A DNA stretch of 64,000 nucleotides from RHKX01 sp046330285 (GTDB lineage Bacteria > Actinomycetota > Thermoleophilia > Solirubrobacterales > 70-9). Position 1 is the stretch's first letter. Every line of letters begins with the position of its first letter. A model generated the notes under the pieces. It had not been told where the DNA came from and made no database searches. It worked only from the letters and a program-made list of their open reading frames with translations. The position numbers and the translations under genes were made by a program. Of this stretch, positions 56,017 to 63,694 are shown piece after piece. Location of the stretch: NCBI GenBank assembly GCA_046330285.1, contig JAXLSX010000001.1, positions 372,001 to 436,000 on the forward strand. The letters run 5' to 3'.

Positions 56017-57267
56017 TCAGGCGCCCGGCTTCAGGTTCCCGACGACGCCGACGCGGAAGCCGAGCCACGGGTAGACGAGATCGTAGAAGCGGTTGTTCTC
56101 GGGCTGCAGGCCGATCGCCGACAGCCAGAGCTGGTAGCCGGGGGCGTTCGGGACGCCCCCGTGCAGCCGCCGCCAGACCCGTGGGCCGCTGGTCCCGGCC
56201 GGCGCGGGGGTGATCGTGTCGGTCCACTCGACGGCGTTGCCGCCTTGGTCAAGCGTCCCCCACGGAGACCTGGTCGCGGCGCCGCCGACCGTGCCGACGC
56301 TGCCCTGATAGGCCTCCGCGTAGGCCTGCGGCGGCAGGCCGAACGGGTTCGTCTCCGTGCAGTCGTCGGCGTCGAGCGCGGCGGGGCACCAGTTCGGCGC
56401 CGGGGTCGTGGCCTTGTAGTTGGCGAGCGGCTGGGTCGCGGCGTTCGTGACGTCGCCGGTCCCCGGGTCGAGCGTCGTCTGCGCCGGAGCGCTCGCGTAC
56501 CCGTCGCCGAAGACGCCGGGGTTGGTCGGGTACTTCCAGTACGAGTAGGTGCCGCCTCCGGAGGGGTCGTAGTAGGCGGCCTTCATCCATTCGTCCTGGC
56601 TCGGGATCACGAAGCCGCGCACCGAGCTCCGGGTGGCGCCGCCGCTCGGGCGGTCGCGAACGTCGTACATGCCGCGTCCGGACTGCCGGCCGAGCCGCAC
56701 CTTGTACTTGACGAAGTCGTAGCCGCCGGAGCTCGAGACGCTCTTGTCGATCACCCGGCCGTTGTCGAGCGAGTTGGCGAAGCGCGCCGCCCGCGGGAAG
56801 TCGGCGAACCCGTAGGGCTTGTCCTTCCACTCCGGGAAGGCGGCCCGGTAGTGCTTGCCGGCGGCGGCGTCCGCGTTCATCTCGACCTGCCCGAACCGAG
56901 GCCAAGCCTCTGCGCTCTCGGTCGGGTCGTAGAGGTCATAGGGGTCGGTCCCCTTCGGGTCGACGGTGTTGAGGAACTTGACCCACTGACCGACCGTCAC
57001 CTCGAGCTCGCCGATCCCGTAGCGGTAGTCCACGCCGCCGACCTCCTGGCACGGCGGATCGACATCCGGCGCGTCCGCGCAGCTCTGGTAGACGGCGTCC
57101 GTGAAGGGGACGATCCCGACCGAAGCGTTCCCCGCATCGGCGACCTTGACGGTGCGGACCGTGACGACGCCGCGCTGCGGGGCGGCCGCGGCCGGTGAGG
57201 CGAGCGCCGCCGCGGCGAGGAGTGCGACAGCGCCGATCAAGAACCGAGTCCCTCCCGACCGTTTCAT
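56017..57267 (-). CDS. Secreted formylglycine-generating-enzyme (SUMF1)-like protein
   Basis: 416 aa with a signal peptide (about 1-28) and an ATG served by GGGAGG. The FGE-sulfatase fold is indicated by GELEVTVGQWVKFLNTV, FVIPSQDEWMKAAYYDP, QGGNAVEWTDT and the terminal GFRVGVVGNL. The two catalytic cysteines that follow RGGSW in true formylglycine enzymes are absent (RRLHGGVPNAPG instead). A non-catalytic, possibly ligand-binding role is more likely. Confidence 0.85.
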   Translation of the reverse strand: MKRSGGTRFLIGAVALLAAAALASPAAAAPQRGVVTVRTVKVADAGNASVGIVPFTDAVYQSCADAPDVDPPCQEVGGVDYRYGIGELEVTVGQWVKFLNTVDPKGTDPYDLYDPTESAEAWPRFGQVEMNADAAAGKHYRAAFPEWKDKPYGFADFPRAARFANSLDNGRVIDKSVSSSGGYDFVKYKVRLGRQSGRGMYDVRDRPSGGATRSSVRGFVIPSQDEWMKAAYYDPSGGGTYSYWKYPTNPGVFGDGYASAPAQTTLDPGTGDVTNAATQPLANYKATTPAPNWCPAALDADDCTETNPFGLPPQAYAEAYQGSVGTVGGAATRSPWGTLDQGGNAVEWTDTITPAPAGTSGPRVWRRLHGGVPNAPGYQLWLSAIGLQPENNRFYDLVYPWLGFRVGVVGNLKPGA

Positions 57268-57341
57268 GAACCTCCCATCGGTCCTGCCGGGGATTGCTTG
57301 AGGACTTGCGGGGATCTCTGGCCGCTGCGAAGCTGCCGGGG

Positions 57342-57719
57342 ATGGACATCGGCACCACCCAGGCGTCGGCCGGCCGCCGTTTCGCCGAGGCTCTCGGCCG
57401 CAAGGACTTCGAGCGGATCGCCGGGTTGCTCGATCCGGCGATCGACTTCCGCGGCTTGACCCCGCGGCGGAACTGGGAGGCCGCGAACCCGGAGGAGGTC
57501 GACGCGATCCTGCGGCAGTGGTTCGAGCCGTCCGACGAGATCGAGGAGATCGTCGAGATCGAGGAGGGCGGAGTCTCCGATCGCGGGCGCGTCGCCTACC
57601 GGTTCCGCGGGACCGGGGAGGACGGGCCGTTCATCGTCGAGCAGCAGGCCTACTTCACCGAGCGCGACGGCCGGATCGACTGGATCCGCATCGTCTGCTC
57701 GGGCTTCCGCCCCGTCTGA
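57342..57719 (+). CDS. SnoaL/NTF2-like domain protein
   Basis: About 125 aa from ATG 57342 (a TTG at 57294 would add 16 residues overlapping the divergent promoter). Alpha-beta barrel signs are RRFAEALGRKDFERIAGLLDPAIDFRGL, the W-F-x-P segment and GPFIVEQQAYFTERDGRIDWI. The pocket type is found in small hydrolases, isomerases and ligand binders. Specific function unknown. Confidence 0.78.
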   Translation: MDIGTTQASAGRRFAEALGRKDFERIAGLLDPAIDFRGLTPRRNWEAANPEEVDAILRQWFEPSDEIEEIVEIEEGGVSDRGRVAYRFRGTGEDGPFIVEQQAYFTERDGRIDWIRIVCSGFRPV

Positions 57720-57720
57720 G

Positions 57721-58503
57721 TCAGCCGCGGAGGTCGCGGCGCCGGATCAGCAGGGCCGCGGCGGCGGTCAGCACCGCGGTCGCGGCGAGCAGGACGGCGA
57801 GGTCGCCCCAGTCGATCCCGTTCCCGATCGGGTCGCTGCCCTCGTAGTAGTAGAAGGGCGACAGGTATTTGAGCCACTCGATCGCGTCGACGAGCGGGGC
57901 GAAGCCGTTGACCAGGAAGCCGAGGACGGCGAAGGCCGAGGCGGTGCCGATCGCCGCGGGCTTGCTCCCGGTCGCCGCGGCCATGGCGAGCGCCAGCGCG
58001 CCGACGACGAAGCCGAAGCAGGAGAGGTGGACGACGAGCGCGGTCAGGTCCGCGAGGGGGATCCCACCGCCGGCGATGGCGACGCCTGCGATCAGCCCGA
58101 GCCAGGTCCCGAAGGTGACGATGACCACGGCGACGGCCACGGCCGCCGCCTTCGCGACGATCAGGCGCGAGCGGTCGACCGGGTGGGCGAGGACCAGCCC
58201 GAGGATTCCCTCCTGTTCCTCGCCGGCGGTCGATCCGGCCGCCGCGGTGATCGCGGTGGCGCCGACGACGAGCGGGCCGTAGACGGCTCCGATCTCGCTC
58301 CGGAACCAGCCGGTGAGTGAGCCGTAGTCGGCGCCGCCGAGGAGATCCGCGACTCCCTCGGGGAGATCGAGCTTGCCGATCGAGCCGCCGACGGCGGGGA
58401 ACAGAGCGCCGACCATCAGCAGGACCAGGATCATCCCGATCGCCGCGAGCCCCGCGGAGAGAAGCCGGAGCCGGACCGCGAGCAGGAAGGTCGGCACGCT
58501 CAC
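57721..58503 (-). CDS. ABC-2 type exporter permease
   Basis: 260 aa with six membrane helices. ABC-2 features include the SAGSTAGEEQEGILGLVLAHPVDRSRLIVAK segment (coupling region), the helix pairs that follow and LKYLSPFYYYEG near the end. It pairs with the ATPase whose stop it overlaps by 4 bp. Export substrate unknown. Confidence 0.9.
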   Translation of the reverse strand: MSVPTFLLAVRLRLLSAGLAAIGMILVLLMVGALFPAVGGSIGKLDLPEGVADLLGGADYGSLTGWFRSEIGAVYGPLVVGATAITAAAGSTAGEEQEGILGLVLAHPVDRSRLIVAKAAAVAVAVVIVTFGTWLGLIAGVAIAGGGIPLADLTALVVHLSCFGFVVGALALAMAAATGSKPAAIGTASAFAVLGFLVNGFAPLVDAIEWLKYLSPFYYYEGSDPIGNGIDWGDLAVLLAATAVLTAAAALLIRRRDLRG

Positions 58504-59405
58504 GCCCCGTCTCCCTCGCCGCGGTAGTAGCGGAGGAAGATCTCCTCGAGGTCGTCCTCGTGGCTGCGCAGCGAGTGGACCTCGTACTGCGCCAGCGCCT
58601 TGACGAGAGGGTCGGCGGAGCCGGCGAACGAGATCAGCACCTGCGAGCCGTGAGCGGTGACCGCCCGGACGCCGGGCAGCGATTCGATCGTGTCGGCGTC
58701 GGGGACCTCGCCACCGAAGCCGACCTCGAGCCGCTGGACCGCGATCTCCCGCAGGTTCGCGATCGAGTCGACGACCATCAGGCGCCCGGCCCGGAGGATC
58801 GCGACCCGGTCGGCGACTCGTTCGACCTCCGACAGGGTGTGAGATGAGAGGAACACGGTCCGGCCCGCGGCCGTGACCTCGGCGAGGAGCGCATGGAAGC
58901 TCTGCTGGACGAGCGGGTCGAGCCCGGCGATCGGCTCGTCGAGAATCAGCAGCTCCGGCTCGTGCATGAACGCCTGGATCAGCCCGATCTTCTGCCGGTT
59001 GCCGGTCGAGAGCTCGTCGATCGGGCGGTCGAGCTGTGCCTGGAAGCGGTCCGCGAGCTCGCCCCGGACCCCTTCGTCGACGCCCCCGCGAAGCTCCGCG
59101 AGGTAGTCGAGGACATCGCCGCCGGTCAGCTTCGGGTAGAGCTCGAAGTCGCCGGGGAGGAAGCCGACCCGCCGGCGGATGGCGAGGCTGTCGCCGTGGC
59201 TGTCGAGGCCGAGAAGGGTCGCGTCGCCGCGGGTCGGGCGGATCAGGTCGAGCAGCAGGCGCATCGTCGTCGACTTGCCGGCACCGTTCGGCCCGAGGAA
59301 GCCGAACACCTCGCCGCGCTCGATCTCGAGGTCGAGGTCGAACAGCCCGTTGCCGCTGCCGTAGTCCTTCGTCAGCCCCCGGGTGCGTATCGCCGTCTGC
59401 ATCAT
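58500..59405 (-). CDS. ABC transporter ATP-binding protein
   Basis: 301 aa. Walker A GPNGAGKST, Q-loop region FLPGDFELYPKLTG, signature LSTGNRQKIGL (a variant of LSGGQ), Walker B LLILDEP and H-loop SSHTLSEVE are all present. A C-terminal domain of about 80 residues follows, as in drug/bacitracin-type exporters. GGAG precedes the ATG. Confidence 0.94.
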   Translation of the reverse strand: MMQTAIRTRGLTKDYGSGNGLFDLDLEIERGEVFGFLGPNGAGKSTTMRLLLDLIRPTRGDATLLGLDSHGDSLAIRRRVGFLPGDFELYPKLTGGDVLDYLAELRGGVDEGVRGELADRFQAQLDRPIDELSTGNRQKIGLIQAFMHEPELLILDEPIAGLDPLVQQSFHALLAEVTAAGRTVFLSSHTLSEVERVADRVAILRAGRLMVVDSIANLREIAVQRLEVGFGGEVPDADTIESLPGVRAVTAHGSQVLISFAGSADPLVKALAQYEVHSLRSHEDDLEEIFLRYYRGEGDGA

Positions 59406-59463
59406 CTCCGATCGCGCGGTTCGCGCTGCGCCGGTTGTAGCAGCCCGCCCTCCGCGGGCCGGA

Positions 59464-60585
59464 TCAGAACCAGCGCGCGCGGCGGCTCGAGCCGAAGTCG
59501 ATCTTCTCGGCGACGAGCTCGTCCGAGGGCGGCTGGAAGACGCCGGTCGGCTGCGGACCGCCGAGGAAGTCGACGTCGACCCGCCCGACCCGTCCGCCTC
59601 CGAACTCGATGTAGCAGGAGCCGCGTCCCTCGTAGAGATCGTCGGCCGAACCGTTCCGGATCGAGGCGATGATGGCGGCGGCGACGACGCGCGCGGCGCC
59701 CTCGGCGAAGACGCCCGCCTTCGGGACGCCGACCGTGGCGACGTCGCCGCAGGCCCAGACGTTCGGGTGGCTCGTCGCGAGGGTGCGCGGATCGACGGGG
59801 ACGTAGCCGTCCTCGGTGATGCCGCTGGCGATGACCACGTCGGGCGCGCGGTGCTTCGGGACGCCGAGGAAGAGGTCGCAGGGGAGCTCGCGGCCGTCGT
59901 CGAGTGCGACCGAGCCGTCCTCGATCGCGGACACGCGGACGCCGCCGAGGAACTCGATGTCGCGCTCGGCGAAGGCCTCGAGCAGGGCCTCCGAGGTCGC
60001 GGGCGACGGCGGGACCGGCGTCCCGAGCGGGCTGACGAAGGTGATGCTGCAGCCGCTGCGGGTCCCGCGCTCGATCAGCTGGTCGTGCAGCAGCAGGCAC
60101 GCCTCGCTCGGGGCGGGCGGGCACTTGTAGGGGGCCCCGCAGACGCCGATCACGGCGTTGCCCTCGGTGAAGGTGGGGACGACGCCGGCGAGATGCTCCG
60201 CTCCGGGCACGGAGTAGAACTCGTTGCGACCCAGTTCGATGCCCGGCGTCGCGGCCGCGTCGTAGTCGGCGCCGAGCGCGATCACCAGGTGCTCGGCCGT
60301 GTGGGTGCCGGCATCGGTCTCGACCGTGCGCGTCTCGGGGTCGATCGACGTGATCCGCTCGCGCGTGAAGCGGACGCCGGGCTTGTCGATCTCGGCATAG
60401 GGGAGCCGAACGGACTCGGCGCTCGTCCGCCCGAACATGACGTCGAGCTTCGAATAGCCGAAGACGAACGAGTCGTTGCCGTCGATCAGCGTGACTCCGG
60501 CCTCCTCGCCGAGCGCCTCCGACAGCGTCGTCGCGAGCTCGAGGCCCGCGAATCCCGCCCCTAGTACCAGGACTCTGCTTTCCAT
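59464..60585 (-). CDS. NAD(P)/FAD-dependent oxidoreductase (SQR/FCSD-like)
   Basis: 373 aa from ATG 60585; TAGGTT lies 7 nt upstream, so a leaderless start is likely. FAD motif LVLGAGFAGLELA, later GVCGAPYKCPPAPSE with two cysteines as in sulfide-quinone reductase-like enzymes, and VWACGDVATVGVPKAG for the FAD ribityl site. The third SQR cysteine is not obvious, so the substrate is uncertain (sulfide, quinone or NADH). Confidence 0.88.
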   Translation of the reverse strand: MESRVLVLGAGFAGLELATTLSEALGEEAGVTLIDGNDSFVFGYSKLDVMFGRTSAESVRLPYAEIDKPGVRFTRERITSIDPETRTVETDAGTHTAEHLVIALGADYDAAATPGIELGRNEFYSVPGAEHLAGVVPTFTEGNAVIGVCGAPYKCPPAPSEACLLLHDQLIERGTRSGCSITFVSPLGTPVPPSPATSEALLEAFAERDIEFLGGVRVSAIEDGSVALDDGRELPCDLFLGVPKHRAPDVVIASGITEDGYVPVDPRTLATSHPNVWACGDVATVGVPKAGVFAEGAARVVAAAIIASIRNGSADDLYEGRGSCYIEFGGGRVGRVDVDFLGGPQPTGVFQPPSDELVAEKIDFGSSRRARWF

Positions 60586-60621
60586 GCGGGACAACCTACA
60601 TGCAGGCCGCCCGCCCGGAGC

Positions 60622-61044
60622 TCAGTCCCGGCGGGTGAGGATCACGACCGGGATCTCGCGGTCCGTGCGCTTCGCGTAGTCGTCGTAGTCGGGCCAGACC
60701 TCGGCCATCGCCTTCCAGAGGCGCTCGCGCTCATCGCCCTCGGCGACCGAGGGCTCGACCGCGAACCGCTCGCCCTTGACCTGGACCTCGACGTCGGGGT
60801 CGGCGGAGAGATTGGCGAACCAGTCGGGATGCTCGGGCGCGCCGCCCTTCGAGGCGACCACGACGTAACGGTCGCCGTCGGTGCGGTGGATCAGCGGCGT
60901 GGTCCGCCGCTCGCCGGACTTGCGTCCCGTCGTCGTCAGCAGCAGGATCGTCGTGCCGCGCCAGTGGTAGCCGCGTTCGCCATCGGTCTCCCGGTAGACG
61001 CGGACGTGCTCGGCACCGAACAGCTCGTCGTCGGAGTTGGCCAT
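60622..61044 (-). CDS. Deazaflavin (F420)-dependent nitroreductase-family protein
   Basis: 140 aa from ATG 61044. Ddn-family features: TTILLLTTTGRKSGERRTTPLIHRTDGDRYVVVASKGGAPEHP with WFANLSADPDVEVQV, and the WPDYDDYAKRT end. It probably uses F420H2 or FMN. TATCAA precedes the start by 7 nt. It diverges from the fusion gene at 61123. Confidence 0.88.
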   Translation of the reverse strand: MANSDDELFGAEHVRVYRETDGERGYHWRGTTILLLTTTGRKSGERRTTPLIHRTDGDRYVVVASKGGAPEHPDWFANLSADPDVEVQVKGERFAVEPSVAEGDERERLWKAMAEVWPDYDDYAKRTDREIPVVILTRRD

Positions 61045-61109
61045 GGTCCGATTGATACCCGATCGCGGACCGCGATAACCGGAGTCTCGGACGCGCTCCC
61101 CTCCGGTCC

Positions 61110-61115
61110 TAGAAT
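61110..61115 (+). promoter_or_regulatory. -10 box TAGAAT for a leaderless gene
   Basis: TAGAAT ends 7 nt before GTG 61123, the same geometry as at 55146. No Shine-Dalgarno sequence intervenes. Confidence 0.45.
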
Positions 61116-61122
61116 CGCCTCG

Positions 61123-61776
61123 GTGGCGAAGCCGAAGGCGGAAGCGGCAGTCAGGGCGGCGGTCGAGGGCCGTGTGCGCGGCGTCGGCTTCCGCGACGCC
61201 GTGGTCGCGCGAGCCCACGAGCTCGGGGTTATGGGGTGGGTCCGGCACGCGGTCGACGGCGACGGAGTGGCGGTCCACGTTGAGGGCGATGCGGGTGCTG
61301 TGGAGGAGCTGGTGAGCTTCCTCGAAAGTGGCCCCGCGGATGCGGAGGTGTCGGACGTCGCCGTCGAGCGGGTCAAGCCGGAGGGGCACGAGCAGTTCGC
61401 GATCCGCGGCGTCAGCGCCGGCCGGTTCACGGTCGCCGAGGCAGCCCGCGGCTTCGAGCTGCGGCTCGAGGTCGACGGCGGGATCCGAGCGTGGGCGGTG
61501 CCGAAGGAGCCGTCGCTCGACCCGGCGGCGAAGCGGATGGCGATCGAGCTCGACGTTCCGACCGGCGACGACGAGGAAGGTGTCTGGGACGAGGGGGACT
61601 ACGAGCAGGGCGGCCGCGTGCCCTGGCCCGAGGCGATCGACCGCGGCCACGCCGTCTTCGTGCTCCATGGCGAGCGGCTGCGAGGCGGCTTCGCCCTGCA
61701 GCGGACGGGCCGCGGCGGGCCGCGGTGGCTGCTGATCAAGCGCAGGGACGACGAGGCGCGGCCGGGCTCCGGCTAG
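61123..61776 (+). CDS. Acylphosphatase-like/LigD 3'-phosphoesterase-like fusion protein
   Basis: 217 aa from GTG 61123. Residues 8-95 are an acylphosphatase domain (VEGRVRGVGFRDAV with Arg24; GVMGWVRHAVDGDG), but the catalytic Asn is His42. Residues 92-217 match the phosphoesterase module of bacterial ligase D: FELRLEVDGGIRAWAVPKEPSLDPAAKRMA, then WDEGDYEQGG, L-H-G-E-R-L-R-G and WLLIKRRDD. The active-site histidines expected in HxAS-x2-HYDFR and EDHP are replaced (RGFELR and LDVP). Both halves therefore look catalytically impaired. Boundaries and fusion are clear in one uninterrupted frame. Confidence 0.82.
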   Translation: MAKPKAEAAVRAAVEGRVRGVGFRDAVVARAHELGVMGWVRHAVDGDGVAVHVEGDAGAVEELVSFLESGPADAEVSDVAVERVKPEGHEQFAIRGVSAGRFTVAEAARGFELRLEVDGGIRAWAVPKEPSLDPAAKRMAIELDVPTGDDEEGVWDEGDYEQGGRVPWPEAIDRGHAVFVLHGERLRGGFALQRTGRGGPRWLLIKRRDDEARPGSG

Positions 61777-62162
61777 TCGCCGGTGACCTCGTCGGCCGCG
61801 TGCTCGAGCAGCAGGTCGATCGGCACGACCTCCAGCGCCCGCTCGTGGGTCGCCGCGAGGTTGACCGGCGGAGCGACTCCGGCTTCCCGGGCCTTCGAGC
61901 CAGCGCGAAGCGCAGACGCACCAGCGCGGTCCCCGGGGCTCAGGCCGGGGAATCCGAACTCGTAGCGCGGGGTCGACAGGTCGTTCCCGGCCCGCTTGCT
62001 GAACTCGAGGAACTCGGCGGTCATCTCGGCGCAGACGGTGTGGCTGCCGAAGTCGTCGGGCCCGGTCGCGCAGCAGCCGTCGCGGAAGAAGCCGGTGAGC
62101 GGATCGGCCGAGCACTCGAGGAGCTCGCCGCCGACCACGTTGATGTCGGGGTTGCGGTTCAT
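61773..62162 (-). CDS. DUF2237 family protein with out-of-frame core segment
   Basis: 129 aa. Matches DUF2237: NVVGGELLECSADPLTGFFRDGCCATGPDD, GSHTVCAEMTAEFLEFSKRAGNDLSTP, FGFPGLSPGDR and APPVNLAATHERAL. Residues 80-91 (AGASALRAGSKA) do not fit the family. In the +2 frame the same DNA reads WCVCASRWLEG, the conserved block expected there. The bases between 61890 and 61931 thus carry a GC insertion and a compensating single G. Confidence 0.8.
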   Translation of the reverse strand: MNRNPDINVVGGELLECSADPLTGFFRDGCCATGPDDFGSHTVCAEMTAEFLEFSKRAGNDLSTPRYEFGFPGLSPGDRAGASALRAGSKAREAGVAPPVNLAATHERALEVVPIDLLLEHAADEVTGD

Positions 62163-62671
62163 GCGCCCGCGCCCGGTTCCCCGGCCGCGCGGACGAGCTT
62201 CTCATAGCGTCGGCAGGGCACCGGGATCGTGCCGCCGTCCGGGGTCCAGGTGACGTGGTCGAACCCGCCCTCATCGCGCCAGCCGTGGCGCTCGTAGAAG
62301 GCGATGGCGCGGTCGTTGCCGGCGACCACCGCGAGCCAGCCGCGGGCGAACCGCTCGGCGATCGCGGACTCGGCGCTCGCCATAAGCGCGGCGGCGACGC
62401 CCGACCCGCGGAACCGCTCGCCGACGTACATCTGATCGACGCAGTCGTCGTCGACGACCACGAACCCCGCGACCGTCCCGTCGGCCTCGGCGATCGTCAT
62501 CGCCCCGATCATCGACGGGACCCGGGCGGCGAGGAGCTCCGGCGTGCGGTGCTCGAGGAGGGCGTCGGGAACCCGGCCCTCGTGCGCCTCGCGCCAGCCC
62601 GGAATCCAGATCGCGGCGGCGGCCTCGGCATCCTCCGGCCGGGCCGGCCTCAGGTCGATAGCGCCGCTCAC
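62159..62671 (-). CDS. GNAT acetyltransferase
   Basis: 170 aa, GTG start overlapping the ureohydrolase stop. GNAT motifs are DLRPARPEDAEAAAAIW, the acetyl-CoA loop VGERFRGSGVAAALM and NDRAIAFYERHGWRDEG. Substrate unknown. It ends in an overlap with the DUF2237 gene, so the four genes from 64000 down to 61773 are probably one operon. Confidence 0.9.
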   Translation of the reverse strand: MSGAIDLRPARPEDAEAAAAIWIPGWREAHEGRVPDALLEHRTPELLAARVPSMIGAMTIAEADGTVAGFVVVDDDCVDQMYVGERFRGSGVAAALMASAESAIAERFARGWLAVVAGNDRAIAFYERHGWRDEGGFDHVTWTPDGGTIPVPCRRYEKLVRAAGEPGAGA

Positions 62672-63642
62672 CCGCCGGACCCGGCGACCCGCCGCTGCGC
62701 GATGCCGGTGAGGATCTCGCGGACGACGCGATCGGCGACCTGGGCGGTGATGTCGCGGGAGCCGACGCGCTCGGGCAGCACCTCGACGACGTCAGCGCCG
62801 ATCAGCTCGACCGACGCGGCGATCTCGCGGCAGGCCCGGAGCAGGTCGATCGACGTCATCCCTCCGGGCTCCGGGGTTCCCGTCCCGGGAGCGAAGGCCG
62901 GGTCGAGGACGTCGACGTCGACCGTGAGGAAGGTGGGGCCCGTCCCGACGCGATCGATCGTGTCCGCGAGCACGGCGTCGAGGCCGCGATCGCGGACCTC
63001 ATGCATCCGGTGGGTGGTGATGCCGCGTTCGCGCTGCCAGACCCAGACGTCCTCGTCGTGGGTGTAGCCGCGGATGCCGATCTGCACGTAGCGCTCGGGA
63101 TCGACGACGCCCGCCTCGACCAGCCGGTACATCGGGGTGCCGTGGGAGAGCTCGGCTCCGAACACGTCCGGCCAGGTGTCGGTGTGGGTGTCGAACTGGA
63201 TCAACCCGACCGGCCCGTGCGGCGCGGCGGCGGCGCGGACGTCGGGCTCGGCGATCGAGTGATCGCCGCCGAGGACGATCGGGAGGGCGCCGGCGGCCAC
63301 CACGGCGCCGACCGTTTCGGCGATCGCGGCGTGGGTCGTCACCGGATCGCCGGGGACGACGGCGGCGTCGCCGAAGTCGACGATCTCGAGCACCTCGAAG
63401 GCATCGATCCCGACCTCGGGGTGCGGCCCGGCGAGGCTGCTGGCCGCGCGGATCGCGCGCGGCCCGTAGCGGGCGCCCGGGCGCTCGGAGACGAGGTCGT
63501 CGGTTGGCGCGCCGACGATCGCGACGTCGATCCCATCGAGCTCGGCCGGATCTTCGGTGTAGGGCAGCCCCGACCAGGTCAGCAGCCCGGCGTAGTCGGG
63601 CTTGTAGCCGAGTTCGGCCCAGCGGCCGAGCGGGTCGATCAT
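62668..63642 (-). CDS. Agmatinase/arginase-family ureohydrolase
   Basis: 324 aa from ATG 63642. Manganese-site motifs are GGDHSI, FDTHTDTW and VDVDVLDPAFAPGTGTPEPGG, so the binuclear centre is intact. The usual DAHxD is DTHTD. The substrate could be agmatine, guanidinobutyrate or another guanidino compound. Its ATG overlaps the stop of a nine-codon upstream frame that has its own promoter-like box. Confidence 0.92.
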   Translation of the reverse strand: MIDPLGRWAELGYKPDYAGLLTWSGLPYTEDPAELDGIDVAIVGAPTDDLVSERPGARYGPRAIRAASSLAGPHPEVGIDAFEVLEIVDFGDAAVVPGDPVTTHAAIAETVGAVVAAGALPIVLGGDHSIAEPDVRAAAAPHGPVGLIQFDTHTDTWPDVFGAELSHGTPMYRLVEAGVVDPERYVQIGIRGYTHDEDVWVWQRERGITTHRMHEVRDRGLDAVLADTIDRVGTGPTFLTVDVDVLDPAFAPGTGTPEPGGMTSIDLLRACREIAASVELIGADVVEVLPERVGSRDITAQVADRVVREILTGIAQRRVAGSGG

Positions 63643-63680
63643 CGCCGTGGCGCTCCGTTCGCGGTCACGTGCCGAACCTA
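63639..63680 (-). promoter_or_regulatory. Promoter box and nine-codon leaderless upstream ORF
   Basis: TAGGTT (63680-63675) lies 6 nt before GTG 63668. That frame reads MTANGAPRR and stops at TGA 63641-63639, sharing two bases with the ureohydrolase ATG (ATGA). Ribosomes finishing it could restart on the enzyme gene. Confidence 0.4.
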
Positions 63681-63694
63681 CCGCTCGGAGTCGC

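Noticed and set aside
61773..62162. DUF2237 gene as a pseudogene
   Set aside because: The overall frame is open and normal in length; only 12 residues are displaced, so I report it as a gene with an anomaly.
60622..62274. One very long minus-strand protein (550 codons) ending in the F420-type enzyme
   Set aside because: Only the last 140 residues match a family; the rest overlaps three other genes out of frame. It does, however, reveal the displaced DUF2237 motif.
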